From the NCBI GenBank assembly GCA_045638525.1, contig JAZUBQ010000019.1:1-64000 (forward strand): a stretch of 64,000 bases of DNA, given 5' to 3'. Shown in pieces: positions 8,762-17,025 of this stretch (its first letter is position 1; each line of letters starts with the position of its first letter). The position numbers and the translations under genes were made by a program. The DNA comes from SIG452 sp045638525 (GTDB taxonomy: Bacteria; Bacillota; Clostridia; UMGS1840). The notes below the pieces were generated by a model. It worked only from the letters and a program-made list of their open reading frames with translations, was not told where the DNA came from and did no database searches.

Positions 8762-9479
8762 TCTTTCTCAGTCTCCTTTCCAAAAGTTCTACCAGCCAAG
8801 TAAAGAACATTACCATTACCAGATAAATTGCCGCAATAGCAAGCAGTGGCCAAAAGCTTTGGTAGGTAATGCCTCGGATAATGTTGGCACCACGAGTCAG
8901 GTCAGTCACACCAACATAACCTGCAATCGCTGTTTCCTTCAGTAAAACGATAAACTCGTTTGCCAACGCCGGCAAAATATTTTTGAACGTCTGAGGAAGT
9001 ACGATAAACCACATGGTCTGCACATAATTCAATCCCAGCGAACGACCTGCTTCGGTCTGCCCGCCGTCAATACTCATAATACCGCCACGGATGATTTCTG
9101 CAACATACGCACCGGAATTGATACCAAATGCAATAATCCCGCACAGCATCTTGTTATCAGAGCTTGCCATAATGATAAAGAAAATAATCAGAATTTGCAC
9201 CATCGCAGGAGTTCCACGAATGATGGTAAGATAAACTTTACAAATCCAGTTCCCAAGTGACAGGAAAAAACGACCGATGGGATTTCTCAGTTCTTGATAC
9301 TGTTTATCATATGTAGTTCTGACTGCCGCAATGACAACCCCTAATATAACACCCAAAACCAATGCACAAAAAGTCAGGACAATGGTGTTTCGAATCCCTT
9401 CAACCAGATATTTCCAGCGGTTGTCTTCTATAAACGCAACAACAAAATCTTTTTGCAGTTTTACAATCCATTCCGGCAT
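8751..9479 (-). CDS. Polar amino acid ABC transporter, permease
   Basis: A 242-residue HisM/GlnP-type inner-membrane permease. The first hydrophobic segment begins around residue 30 and four more follow; the EAA loop that contacts the ATPase is visible as EAGRSLGLNYVQTMWFIVLPQ near residue 155. ATG start with a GAAAGGAA SD. Its start lies 31 bases from a 32-base perfect palindrome that separates it from the binding-protein gene. Homodimer formation is usual when only one permease is encoded, as here. Confidence 0.95.
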   Translation of the reverse strand: MPEWIVKLQKDFVVAFIEDNRWKYLVEGIRNTIVLTFCALVLGVILGVVIAAVRTTYDKQYQELRNPIGRFFLSLGNWICKVYLTIIRGTPAMVQILIIFFIIMASSDNKMLCGIIAFGINSGAYVAEIIRGGIMSIDGGQTEAGRSLGLNYVQTMWFIVLPQTFKNILPALANEFIVLLKETAIAGYVGVTDLTRGANIIRGITYQSFWPLLAIAAIYLVMVMFFTWLVELLERRLRKSER

Positions 9480-9510
9480 AATCTATGATTCCTTTCAGAG
9501 AACAACACAG

Positions 9511-9542
9511 ATGTCAACCAAGGAAATTTCCTTGGTTGACAT
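9511..9542. repeat. 32-base perfect palindrome between the binding-protein and permease genes
   Basis: The segment from ATGTCAACC to GGTTGACAT is its own reverse complement over all 32 bases. As RNA it would form a stem of about 13 bp with a minimal AT-rich loop, 41 bases after the binding-protein stop. No U-run follows it on the minus strand, so it does not look like an intrinsic terminator. Intercistronic stems at this position in ABC transporter operons commonly protect the upstream mRNA and give excess binding protein; that role is inferred. Confidence 0.75.
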
Positions 9543-9583
9543 TGTTTTGCATAAGTACTTTTTAATGGTTTTCTGCTAAAAAA

Positions 9584-10342
9584 TTATTCAGCAGGAATGT
9601 ATTTTTCAATGATGGTTTGTACAGTACCGTCAGCAATCAGTTCGCCCAGAGCTTTGTCGATTGCTTCTTTTAATTCGGGCTGATCTTTGGAGACTGCAGC
9701 TGCGTAATCTTCGGTAATGTATTCGGTATCTAAGATTTTTAAACCGGGGTTGTTTGCTACAAATACTTTTGCAGGTTCATTGTCGATAACTACGCAGTCA
9801 ACTTTGTCAGAAGTTAAAGCCATAACTGCGTCTGCACCTTTGTTGTATCTTTCGATGGTACCTAAACCTTCATCTTCGATATCCCAAGTACAGTACAAGT
9901 CACCGGTAGTAGCCAACTGAACACCAATTTTGGTGTTTGCACCTTCTTTGAACAGATCGTCAGCAGTGGTGATGGGAGAATCTTCTTTTACGATGATTAC
10001 CTGAACGCCGGTAGCATAGGTCTGAGTGAAATCAACCTGTTCTTTTCTGTCTTCGGTAACGGTCATACCGGCCATAACGAAATCGTATTTACCGGTCTGA
10101 ACACCGGGAATCAGAGAATCAAAATCAACATTTTCAATTTTTAATTCTTTGCCCAGTTTGGTTGCGATTGCCTGTGCGATTTCAGCGTCAATACCAACGA
10201 TCTGACCGTTTTCCATAAATTCATAGGGGGGGAATTCAGCGTTAGTAGCCATAGTTAAGGTGTTGCTTTCGGTTTTGCCACAGCCTGCAAATAAAGTGAT
10301 AACCAGAGCTGCAACTAAAGTGAGTAAAAGCGCTTTTTTCAT
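9584..10342 (-). CDS. Amino acid ABC transporter, substrate-binding lipoprotein
   Basis: Extracellular solute-binding protein (SBP_bac_3 type) of 252 residues. The N-terminus is a lipoprotein signal, MKKALLLTLVAALVITLFAGC, with the lipidated Cys in FAGC. Mature motifs include TNAEFPPYEFMENGQIVGID, the VDFDSLIPGVQTGKYD motif and VMAGMTVTEDR, all typical of polar amino acid binding proteins. I chose the ATG at 10342 because GGAGG lies just upstream; the longer frame upstream lacks both a signal peptide and an SD. First gene of the transporter operon. Confidence 0.95.
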   Translation of the reverse strand: MKKALLLTLVAALVITLFAGCGKTESNTLTMATNAEFPPYEFMENGQIVGIDAEIAQAIATKLGKELKIENVDFDSLIPGVQTGKYDFVMAGMTVTEDRKEQVDFTQTYATGVQVIIVKEDSPITTADDLFKEGANTKIGVQLATTGDLYCTWDIEDEGLGTIERYNKGADAVMALTSDKVDCVVIDNEPAKVFVANNPGLKILDTEYITEDYAAAVSKDQPELKEAIDKALGELIADGTVQTIIEKYIPAE

Positions 10343-10400
10343 AATAATTTCCTCCTTGCACAAATATGTGCTGATTTTGTTTTTACAGATACTCCATGAT

Positions 10401-10429
10401 ATTATACTATAAGTCGGCATATTTTTCAA
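10401..10429 (-). promoter_or_regulatory. Promoter of the amino-acid ABC transporter operon
   Basis: Minus strand TTGAAA (10429-10424), a 17-base spacer and TATAAT (10406-10401). It stands about 60 bases upstream of the lipoprotein start. The AraC-type gene upstream ends at 10503, so an activator site could lie between, but I see no clear direct repeat. Confidence 0.75.
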
Positions 10430-10502
10430 TAGATTTTAAAAAATTTATTCGTTTTTTTGCATTTTTATTACATTTGCATAAGGAAATCGGAGTTTTCCCA
10501 AG

Positions 10503-11396
10503 CTACAATACAATCTTCACAGAAGATGCATATTCGGATGGAGTCATTTTGGTCATCTGCTTAAATTGTTTGGAAAAATAGTGAATACTGTCGTATCCCA
10601 AAATCCCTGCAATTTGCGTAAAGTTATAGTTATCTTCCCGAATCAGCATTTTAGCACGTTCAATTTTTAAAAAATTAAAATACTGCATAACACCCATTCC
10701 CGTTTTTTCTTTAAATAACGTTTTCAAACTGGTGCTGCTGGTTTTGGAATATTTTAATACTTCAGAAAATGTCAAAGGATTTCCGATATTTTCATTTAAA
10801 AACTCAATGACATCCTCCACAATATCGTTATCCATCCGCTCTTTTAGCACAGAAAGAGAAGCTTTTTGCACATTGGAAATCATATTATTGCGATATAAAG
10901 AAAGCAAAAACTGCTGCAAATACAGCAAAAGCATCTGCTCTGCCCCAAAAAAAGATTCTTCTTTCCGCAATAATCCTGACGTTAAAGGGTCATTTAACGG
11001 CGTGGAAAACGCTTTGGTACTTTCTTTGATGATCGACGACAACAAATTTTTTTCTTCCTTTGTCACATGAAAGACCTTGTTTTTAAAAAACTGCATCGCT
11101 TTGGAATTGCACTCAAAAGAAACGATTGCAATATTAGGCGCAATGATACCGTTCGAAAATACGTTGTGAAATTCGTTGGGGTGATGAAAAATCACTTCCC
11201 CTTGCCGTAAACGGTGGGTAGTATCACCGGCAATGACGTTGATTTCGCCTTTATCTACATATAAAAATTCCCAGAAATTGTGTTGTTCTCCCGTAAATTT
11301 AAAGTCCTTACTATACTCCAGATAATGAACCGTTACCAAATGGCGAATCACAAATTCTTCTTTCAACCTGGTTTTTTTATATTGAATTTCTTTCAA
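10503..11396 (-). CDS. AraC-family transcriptional regulator with cupin-like N-terminal domain
   Basis: 297 residues. About residues 20-110 form a beta-rich sensing domain (HNFWEFLYVDKGEINV, then LRQGEVIFHHPNEFHNV) typical of sugar- or metabolite-sensing AraC proteins. The C-terminal 100 residues carry two HTH motifs, the second being FTQIAGILGYDSIHYFSKQFKQMTKMTPSEY. The start is TTG at 11396 with GAGAGGAA seven bases upstream; no better ATG precedes the conserved sensing domain. It is in the same orientation and directly upstream of the ABC transporter, so it may control it, though AraC proteins more often regulate carbohydrate genes. Confidence 0.9.
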   Translation of the reverse strand: MKEIQYKKTRLKEEFVIRHLVTVHYLEYSKDFKFTGEQHNFWEFLYVDKGEINVIAGDTTHRLRQGEVIFHHPNEFHNVFSNGIIAPNIAIVSFECNSKAMQFFKNKVFHVTKEEKNLLSSIIKESTKAFSTPLNDPLTSGLLRKEESFFGAEQMLLLYLQQFLLSLYRNNMISNVQKASLSVLKERMDNDIVEDVIEFLNENIGNPLTFSEVLKYSKTSSTSLKTLFKEKTGMGVMQYFNFLKIERAKMLIREDNYNFTQIAGILGYDSIHYFSKQFKQMTKMTPSEYASSVKIVL

Positions 11397-11417
11397 AAAG
11401 ATTCCTCTCCATTCTGC

Positions 11418-12005
11418 CTAAAGTGAGGACTGCAGCCAAGGAAGAATTGCTGTTACGGGCAATCCGACCACATTGTCGAAATCCCCCTCAATTTCTTGCA
11501 CAAATTTTGATGCAATTCCCTGGATGGCGTAGCTTCCGGCTTTGTCAAAAGGCTCTCCCGTGGCAATATAATCACGGATTTCTTCCTCGGTTAAGGGTTT
11601 AAAATACACTTTGGTTTCACATACGCTGGATTGGTAGGAAACGCCTGCAGAGTTTACCGTGGCAAGCGTAACTCCCGTAAATACACTGTGTGCTTTTCCA
11701 CTCAGTTTACAAAGCATCGAAAAAGCATCGGCCTCATTTGCCGGTTTCCCGAAAATTTCCCCATCCAATGCTACAACGGTATCTGCAGCTATAATCAGAA
11801 CTTCCTGACTTTGAAAATGCTCTGCCGCACTTTTTGCCTTTCTGAAAGAAAGTTCTGCCACCAGGTCTTTGGGTGCCATAGGTTCGTTAACAGTTTCATC
11901 CGCATCGGTAACAAACACCTGAAAATCAATTCCGTGTTTTTGCAACAATTCCTTGCGTCTGGGTGACTGCGATGCCAAAATAATATTTATTTTTTTCGAT
12001 TCCAT
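11418..12005 (-). CDS. maf: Maf family nucleotide pyrophosphatase
   Basis: House-cleaning pyrophosphatase that hydrolyses dTTP, UTP and modified nucleotides. Diagnostic ILASQSPRRKELL at the N-terminus, then ADTVVALDGEIFGKP near residue 70 and FDKAGSYAIQGI near 155, with the catalytic Asp of AADTVV. I take the ATG at 12005, since GGAG sits 6 bases upstream and the resulting 195 residues match the family; an extension to a TTG at 12029 would add residues that contain this SD. It lies 29 bases from the esterase gene. Confidence 0.93.
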   Translation of the reverse strand: MESKKINIILASQSPRRKELLQKHGIDFQVFVTDADETVNEPMAPKDLVAELSFRKAKSAAEHFQSQEVLIIAADTVVALDGEIFGKPANEADAFSMLCKLSGKAHSVFTGVTLATVNSAGVSYQSSVCETKVYFKPLTEEEIRDYIATGEPFDKAGSYAIQGIASKFVQEIEGDFDNVVGLPVTAILPWLQSSL

Positions 12006-12034
12006 CTGTTTCTCCATATATTGCAACAAATTGT

Positions 12035-12796
12035 TTATTCAAACATCCATTTCAACACATACTGAATATACTCATCCCAGAAAGTCCAGCAATGGGTACC
12101 GGAAGATTCACGGTAGGTATAGTCAAAATCAAGTGTTTGCATTTTATCACGAAACGCTACATTACCTTCATACAGAAAATCTTCAGTTCCAACCCCCATA
12201 TATACACGGGGTTTCACTGCTTTTTTATTGGCTTCTTCCACAATGGCAAACAAATCTTCACTTGCAGGAACTTCGGGGTTTTCACCAAATACGGGAACCA
12301 TCAAATCCGGACAACCTTTGGTCCATCCGGCAAGGTCAGCCACCGCTGAAAGCCCTGCACAAGCAGCATAACGGTCCGGATTTTTCAAACCGATTTTTAA
12401 AGCACCGTATCCGCCCATGGATAGACCTGCAATGAAATTATTTTCTCTTTTTTGAGAAATACCGAAAAATTCTTCCATCAGACGGGGCAGTTCTTCTGCA
12501 ATATAAGTATAATAATTTTCTCCGTATTTCATATCGGTATAAAAACTTCTGCCGCCAAAAGGCATCACTACGCAAATGCCGTATTCCTCAGCATAACGTT
12601 CAATGGAGGTACGACGAAGCCAAATGGACTGGTCATCGGTTAACCCGTGTAATAAATACAAACATTTATATTCCGAATTGCCCACTTTCCCTGCTACACC
12701 GATTTGCCCTTCGGTCCCTCTCTGGGGTAAAAAGACATTAACGGTTGTCTGAAGACCTAAAGCTTCACTATAAAAATTCGCTTCAAAAAATGCCAT
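12035..12796 (-). CDS. Alpha/beta-hydrolase esterase (esterase D / tributyrin esterase family)
   Basis: 253-residue serine esterase. The nucleophile elbow GLSMGG follows the oxyanion-type motif YLLHGLTDDQSIWLRR; the remaining triad members are probably Asp in GTEDFLYE and His in SGTHCWTFWDEYI. No signal peptide, so it is cytosolic. Family members remove short acyl groups, for example acetyl groups from sugars, or act like S-formylglutathione hydrolase; the substrate is not defined here. The ATG at 12796 has GGAG 9 bases upstream; the TTG in front of it overlaps that SD. Confidence 0.9.
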   Translation of the reverse strand: MAFFEANFYSEALGLQTTVNVFLPQRGTEGQIGVAGKVGNSEYKCLYLLHGLTDDQSIWLRRTSIERYAEEYGICVVMPFGGRSFYTDMKYGENYYTYIAEELPRLMEEFFGISQKRENNFIAGLSMGGYGALKIGLKNPDRYAACAGLSAVADLAGWTKGCPDLMVPVFGENPEVPASEDLFAIVEEANKKAVKPRVYMGVGTEDFLYEGNVAFRDKMQTLDFDYTYRESSGTHCWTFWDEYIQYVLKWMFE

Positions 12797-12830
12797 AATT
12801 TGTTTCTCCAATCTTATAGTATTAAATAAT

Positions 12831-12838
12831 CATACAAT
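12831..12838 (+). promoter_or_regulatory. Candidate sigma-E -10 element upstream of spoIIIA
   Basis: CATACAAT matches the published sigma-E -10 consensus CATACAMT at all eight positions. It stands about 200 bases upstream of spoIIIAA, in the divergent gap with the esterase gene. The -35 region is poor: I find no good match to the KMATATT element 14-15 bases upstream. spoIIIA is a sigma-E operon in Bacillus, which supports the call, but an eight-base match in AT-rich DNA is weak evidence on its own. Confidence 0.35.
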
Positions 12839-13035
12839 CGTTTCATTCGTATGTATCAAAAACATCACGAAAAATGATATCAGTAAACCTTAAATTTACC
12901 GAAACTATTTTACCACAATTTGTGAAAAAAGTCAATCACTTTAGTTTTTTGGACAATAAAAAAATTACAAGCTCTCTGTCATAAATGAGGACAGCCTCTC
13001 ATAAAAATATAAAAAACAAGGGAGGTGTTATCCAA

Positions 13036-13905
13036 ATGAGCCGTTCTCTTCCTCAATTACAAAACCTATTGCCGCCGTTATTAGCTCCGTACATCACCAA
13101 AACAACCGAAGAAATTCGGTTCCGGCGCAATCAACCGGTCATTGTGAGAGAATCAAACAAAGAAATCATCACACCGCTCATTTGCACCAATACTCTGCAA
13201 GAAGACCTGATTGACAAGCTGACAAAAAGTTCCTTATACAGTTGTTTTGACAGTATCGCGCAAGGATTTTTAACCATCGAGGGTGGACATCGGGCAGGCA
13301 TTTGCGGAACCGGTGTCTACGAAAACGGAACGTTGGTATATGTAAAAGATATTTCTTCGGTCAATCTCCGGATTGCCAACGAAAAGAAAGATTGTGCCAA
13401 GCAGTTGTTTGAGCAAGTAATTTCGGAGTCTCAGATTCCGGGCATCCTGTTGATTTCTCCGCCCGGATGCGGAAAAACCACTCTGCTAAGAGATCTGATC
13501 AGACAACTTTCCAATAAAATTCCAAAAATACGCATATCAGTGATTGATGAACGAAGCGAAATTGCAGGAGTACATATTGGAGAGGCACAAAATGATTTGG
13601 GAAAACGGTGTGATATCTTAAACGGATATACAAAATCCGACGGCATCCGCCACGCCATCCGTGCTCTGTCACCGGATGTGATTGCTGTCGACGAAATCGG
13701 AACTTCAAAAGACGAGGACAGCCTGCTGTATGCGGCTCAGGCAGGTGTTTGTATTTTGGCAACCATTCACGGAAATTCTGACGGAAATTTTCAAAAGAAT
13801 ATCCGTCGTTTGACCCGTGAACATATCTTTGACTACTATGTTTATCTCTCAAATAAAAATCCTGATAATCGCATTGAGCGAATCGTTTCGGTAAAGGAGG
13901 GATAA
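13036..13905 (+). CDS. spoIIIAA: Stage III sporulation protein AA (ATPase)
   Basis: Cytosolic secretion-type ATPase thought to drive or gate the SpoIIIA-SpoIIQ channel between mother cell and forespore. 289 residues from the ATG at 13036, which has GGGAGGTG eight bases upstream; a longer frame lacks an SD. It contains EIRFRRNQPV near the N-terminus, Walker A SPPGCGKTTLLRD near residues 140-152, the switch region SVIDERSEIAG and Walker B DVIAVDEIG. First of eight tightly packed genes. Confidence 0.97.
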   Translation: MSRSLPQLQNLLPPLLAPYITKTTEEIRFRRNQPVIVRESNKEIITPLICTNTLQEDLIDKLTKSSLYSCFDSIAQGFLTIEGGHRAGICGTGVYENGTLVYVKDISSVNLRIANEKKDCAKQLFEQVISESQIPGILLISPPGCGKTTLLRDLIRQLSNKIPKIRISVIDERSEIAGVHIGEAQNDLGKRCDILNGYTKSDGIRHAIRALSPDVIAVDEIGTSKDEDSLLYAAQAGVCILATIHGNSDGNFQKNIRRLTREHIFDYYVYLSNKNPDNRIERIVSVKEG

Positions 13906-13906
13906 A

Positions 13907-14401
13907 ATGCTTCACTTATTTGGCATTTCTTTCATTTTAACAGGAGATGTTTTGTTGACAAGATATCTGTTTCATGAAAAAAATAAAAAACTGGTCTGTG
14001 TTCTGGAGACGATGACATTTCTTCGTGAACTCACCTGTCTGATGTATGAGTTCAAACTCCCTTTGGATGAAGCACTCAAGCGACAAGCCGACAACGGAGG
14101 TTTTTTTGAAGCTTTGTGGGAACAAATCCAACAAAATCCTCACCAAAACATCCGGTCTGCTCTGACAGAAGCCGTACAACAACTCCCCTTCCCCGAAAAA
14201 GAAACAAAAAACATTGTCATTGAATACTTAAAAAATCTCGGAAAATCGCCCAAAGAACAAACCACCGAACATTACGAAATCGTGTTAAAACACCTTAAAA
14301 TGCTGTACACTGCAAAAAAAGAAGAATTTCATAAAAGCAACAAACTGTCGGCGGGTGCAATCTACGGAATCAGCCTTGCCGTCGCAATATTATTATGGTA
14401 A
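13907..14401 (+). CDS. spoIIIAB: Stage III sporulation protein AB
   Basis: 164-residue membrane protein with N- and C-terminal hydrophobic segments (LFGISFILTGDVLLTRYLF; GAIYGISLAVAILLW) around a helical cytoplasmic part. It resembles GspF-like secretion components and is expected to anchor the SpoIIIAA ATPase. It begins 1 base after spoIIIAA with a strong SD (AAAGGAGGG). Identity rests on position, topology and partial motif similarity (FLRELTCLMYEFKLPLDEAL). Confidence 0.92.
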   Translation: MLHLFGISFILTGDVLLTRYLFHEKNKKLVCVLETMTFLRELTCLMYEFKLPLDEALKRQADNGGFFEALWEQIQQNPHQNIRSALTEAVQQLPFPEKETKNIVIEYLKNLGKSPKEQTTEHYEIVLKHLKMLYTAKKEEFHKSNKLSAGAIYGISLAVAILLW

Positions 14402-14414
14402 GAGGGATGTAGCA

Positions 14415-14609
14415 ATGAACGTAGAACTGATTTTCAAAATAGCCGCTATCGGCATTATTGTTGCAATTTTAAATCAACTGCTGACCAAATCCGGTCGTGA
14501 CGAACAAGCCACTATGGTTACACTTGCCGGACTTGTGGTTGTTTTGGTGGTCATTGTGAAAGAAATCGCATATTTATTTGACACCATTAAAGCGCTGTTC
14601 AATTTGTAA
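14415..14609 (+). CDS. spoIIIAC: Stage III sporulation protein AC
   Basis: A small 64-residue protein with two transmembrane helices, matching the highly conserved SpoIIIAC pattern: VELIFKIAAIGIIVAILNQLL then GRDEQATMVTLAGLVVVL. The ATG at 14415 follows AGAGGGATG; the upstream extension overlaps spoIIIAB and is not coding. A membrane component of the SpoIIIA feeding channel. Confidence 0.95.
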   Translation: MNVELIFKIAAIGIIVAILNQLLTKSGRDEQATMVTLAGLVVVLVVIVKEIAYLFDTIKALFNL

Positions 14610-14622
14610 GAGGTGAAGCACA

Positions 14623-15009
14623 ATGGATATTCTGGCAAAAATTATAGGAATTGCGCTCATCGGCACAATCCTTGCCATTGTTTTAAAAGAAAGAACGCCG
14701 CAGTATGCTCTGGCTGTTTCTTTGGTCACGGGAATCTTAATTTTCACGCTGATTGCCACAAAGCTAGAATCGGTCATCCAACAAATGAAAGCTATCGTGT
14801 CCGAAGCCGGAATGGAATCGGAAACAGTCAATTTGGTACTTAAAATTTGCACAATGGGAATGGTCTCAGAATTTTTTTGTAATCTGATTGCGGATGCCGG
14901 AGAAGTTGCTATTGCTAAAAAGGCTGAACTTTCAGTCAAAATCATTATGTTTTTGATGATTCTTCCTCTGATGGGAAAGGTTGTGGATATGGTATGGTCT
15001 TTGTTTTGA
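14623..15009 (+). CDS. spoIIIAD: Stage III sporulation protein AD
   Basis: 128-residue membrane protein with about four hydrophobic helices, including KIIGIALIGTILAIVLKE at the start and ending FLMILPLMGKVVDMVW. Typical size and order for SpoIIIAD. ATG preceded by AGAGGTG; 13 bases after spoIIIAC. Its 3' end overlaps spoIIIAE by 16 bases. Confidence 0.95.
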   Translation: MDILAKIIGIALIGTILAIVLKERTPQYALAVSLVTGILIFTLIATKLESVIQQMKAIVSEAGMESETVNLVLKICTMGMVSEFFCNLIADAGEVAIAKKAELSVKIIMFLMILPLMGKVVDMVWSLF

Positions 15010-16079
15010 CAGACACTCGTAAAAACGCAATCAAAAAATTCATTCTGATACTGATCCTTTTACTATCCCTTCCCACCTTCGCAAATGCAAAAGAACCGGA
15101 AAATCCCACGCAAAAGATTCTGTCACTTGCCCAGGACAGTCCGTCATATCAACAAAACCAAGATGACAAGCCGTCGTTTGCAAATCTATTAAACCAAACA
15201 AAACAGCTGTTTTTCGGAGAATTAAAAGCAATGCTTTCCAGAGTAAAAATGTTGTTTATCGTACTGATGTTTTTGGGAATCAAAGGCTGTATGAATTTTC
15301 CGCTCAGCTTAAACAGAACCGTCACCTTAGGCTGTATGGCTCCAATTTTATACCTGACAAGTGAAATTTTTACAGAGCTTTCCAATGTGGCTACAGATAT
15401 GATAGACAAACTGTCTCAATTTGTCTATCTGATTATCCCTATGCTCACCGGGCTGATTGCCAACGGAGGACGCATGCTCAGTTCCGCAAAAAGCACCTAT
15501 TTTATTCTGGGATTTATGAACATACTGATATATTTAATCAATCACATCTTTGTTCCGGCAATTCTTTTATACTTCATATGCTCGGTGATGTCAGCTTTGG
15601 TAGAAAAAGATTATTTTTCGGCTCTCAAAAAAGCACTTCTGTCACTCAACAAAACTGCACTTCCTCTGTGCATCGGGATTTTCACCACATTGTTAACCGT
15701 TCTTACCACCGTATCCAAATCCTCTGATGCACTTACCCTTCAAACCGCAAAAATGGCACTTGGAAACTGCATCCCCTTTCTGGGCTCTGCACTGTCTGAT
15801 TCAGGAGAGTATCTGATTCAGACAGTTTCACAAATCAAAGCTCAGGCAGGTCTGGCAGGCATTGTGGCATTATGTTATATTTTTCTGGTCCCCATTTTGA
15901 AAATTCTGTGCGGAATTTTAATTTTGAAAGGCCTCACGGTTTGTGCCGGTTTTTTATGCGAAGAAACCGTGACCGAATTTTACGACAACGCTCAAACCGC
16001 TCTGGGAATGTTGGCAGGAATCACAGCAACGGCATCGGTGATTGCTATTTTGGGAATTATGATTCTGATGGGGCTATAA
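14994..16079 (+). CDS. spoIIIAE: Stage III sporulation protein AE
   Basis: 361-residue polytopic membrane protein with an N-terminal signal-like segment (FILILILLLSLPTFANA) and a long series of hydrophobic helices. Motifs such as IPMLTGLIANGGRMLSSA and a glycine-rich C-terminus fit SpoIIIAE, the largest membrane subunit of the complex. The ATG at 14994 lies inside the end of spoIIIAD, so translation is probably coupled. Slightly shorter than the Bacillus protein of about 400 residues. Confidence 0.93.
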   Translation: MVFVLTDTRKNAIKKFILILILLLSLPTFANAKEPENPTQKILSLAQDSPSYQQNQDDKPSFANLLNQTKQLFFGELKAMLSRVKMLFIVLMFLGIKGCMNFPLSLNRTVTLGCMAPILYLTSEIFTELSNVATDMIDKLSQFVYLIIPMLTGLIANGGRMLSSAKSTYFILGFMNILIYLINHIFVPAILLYFICSVMSALVEKDYFSALKKALLSLNKTALPLCIGIFTTLLTVLTTVSKSSDALTLQTAKMALGNCIPFLGSALSDSGEYLIQTVSQIKAQAGLAGIVALCYIFLVPILKILCGILILKGLTVCAGFLCEETVTEFYDNAQTALGMLAGITATASVIAILGIMILMGL

Positions 16080-16092
16080 GAAAGGAACTTCT

Positions 16093-16539
16093 ATGCTGTC
16101 ACTAATTATGAAACTAAAATCTGTGGTTTTTGTGATACTACTCTGCGAATTTTTAAAAGAATTACTTGTTGGCGAAAAATTCAAACAGTATATTCAATTT
16201 GCGGTCAGTCTTTTTCTGTTTACTTTTTTTCTTTCCGCATTTTTACACACGGATTTTTCATTCGTGCCATTATCTGAGCTGATGGTTTCGTATGAAAGTG
16301 AAAATCTGCTTCTTCAGCAATACGAAACGCAAATTGAAACTGCTGTTTCCGAAGAATTGTCCAAAAACCAATGTTCGTTCCAAACAGTCAGCGTTACCCT
16401 GTCGGATTCCTACGAAATTAAAAACATCCGCATTATCTCGGAAGAAGATCCGAACAAAATTCATTCTCTGTTGAAAGGAGACGTCCCCTATGAAGTGGTA
16501 CACCCGACTTCTGAAATTCCTGCCCAAAAATCTTACTGA
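16093..16539 (+). CDS. spoIIIAF: Stage III sporulation protein AF
   Basis: 148 residues with two N-terminal transmembrane helices (SVVFVILLCEFLKELLV; FAVSLFLFTFFLSAFL) and a soluble domain facing the intermembrane space. Position and topology identify it. It is clearly shorter than the Bacillus protein (about 206). ATG with GAAAGGAA upstream; its 3' end overlaps spoIIIAG by 50 bases. Confidence 0.88.
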   Translation: MLSLIMKLKSVVFVILLCEFLKELLVGEKFKQYIQFAVSLFLFTFFLSAFLHTDFSFVPLSELMVSYESENLLLQQYETQIETAVSEELSKNQCSFQTVSVTLSDSYEIKNIRIISEEDPNKIHSLLKGDVPYEVVHPTSEIPAQKSY

Positions 16540-17020
16540 TAAAAAAAACAAACTGATTTTAATTCTTTTCCTTGCGGGATTTCTTTGTCTGTTAGTTCCG
16601 CAAAATCAAAAAAAAGAGGAATCTTCTCCTGTGGAAGTGAATATGATAAACCATCAGAATCACACAAAAAAAGAGTTGGAAAAGCTTCTCACAAAACTGA
16701 CGGGCGTTACGGTCAAAATAGTCTTTACATACAAGGACACCGGAGATATCAGCGTAGTGACCGAAGAAAGTTTATCGGTAGAAACCAACCCAAACGACGG
16801 AACATCAAATATGCAAAAAGACACCAAACCGATTACCGACAGCAATAAAAATATTATGATAAAAAACCGTCAGCAACCAACCATCAAGGGGGTATGTATT
16901 TTTTATTTCGGAACGTATCAAAAATCAGTGGAAGATCTGCTGTATCGGGCTGCCAAAAGTGCCTTAGGTGCAGAAATTCACACAGTAGAAGTTATTTTTA
17001 AACCAACTGAAAGGAACTAA
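16490..17020 (+). CDS. spoIIIAG: Stage III sporulation protein AG (ring-forming channel protein)
   Basis: 176 residues: one transmembrane helix near residues 22-40 (LILILFLAGFLCLLV), then a YscJ/FliF-type ring-building domain containing LLTKLTGVTVKIVFTY and a C-terminal half with GVCIFYFG and HTVEVIFKP. In Bacillus this domain forms a large ring in the outer forespore membrane. The start has AAAGGAG ten bases upstream and lies inside spoIIIAF. Shorter than the Bacillus protein (about 229). Confidence 0.92.
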   Translation: MKWYTRLLKFLPKNLTDKKNKLILILFLAGFLCLLVPQNQKKEESSPVEVNMINHQNHTKKELEKLLTKLTGVTVKIVFTYKDTGDISVVTEESLSVETNPNDGTSNMQKDTKPITDSNKNIMIKNRQQPTIKGVCIFYFGTYQKSVEDLLYRAAKSALGAEIHTVEVIFKPTERN

Positions 17021-17025
17021 TTATT

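Noticed and set aside
9511..9542. Intrinsic terminator between binding-protein and permease genes
   Set aside because: The palindrome is strong but no T-run follows on the coding strand, and the permease and ATPase depend on the same operon.
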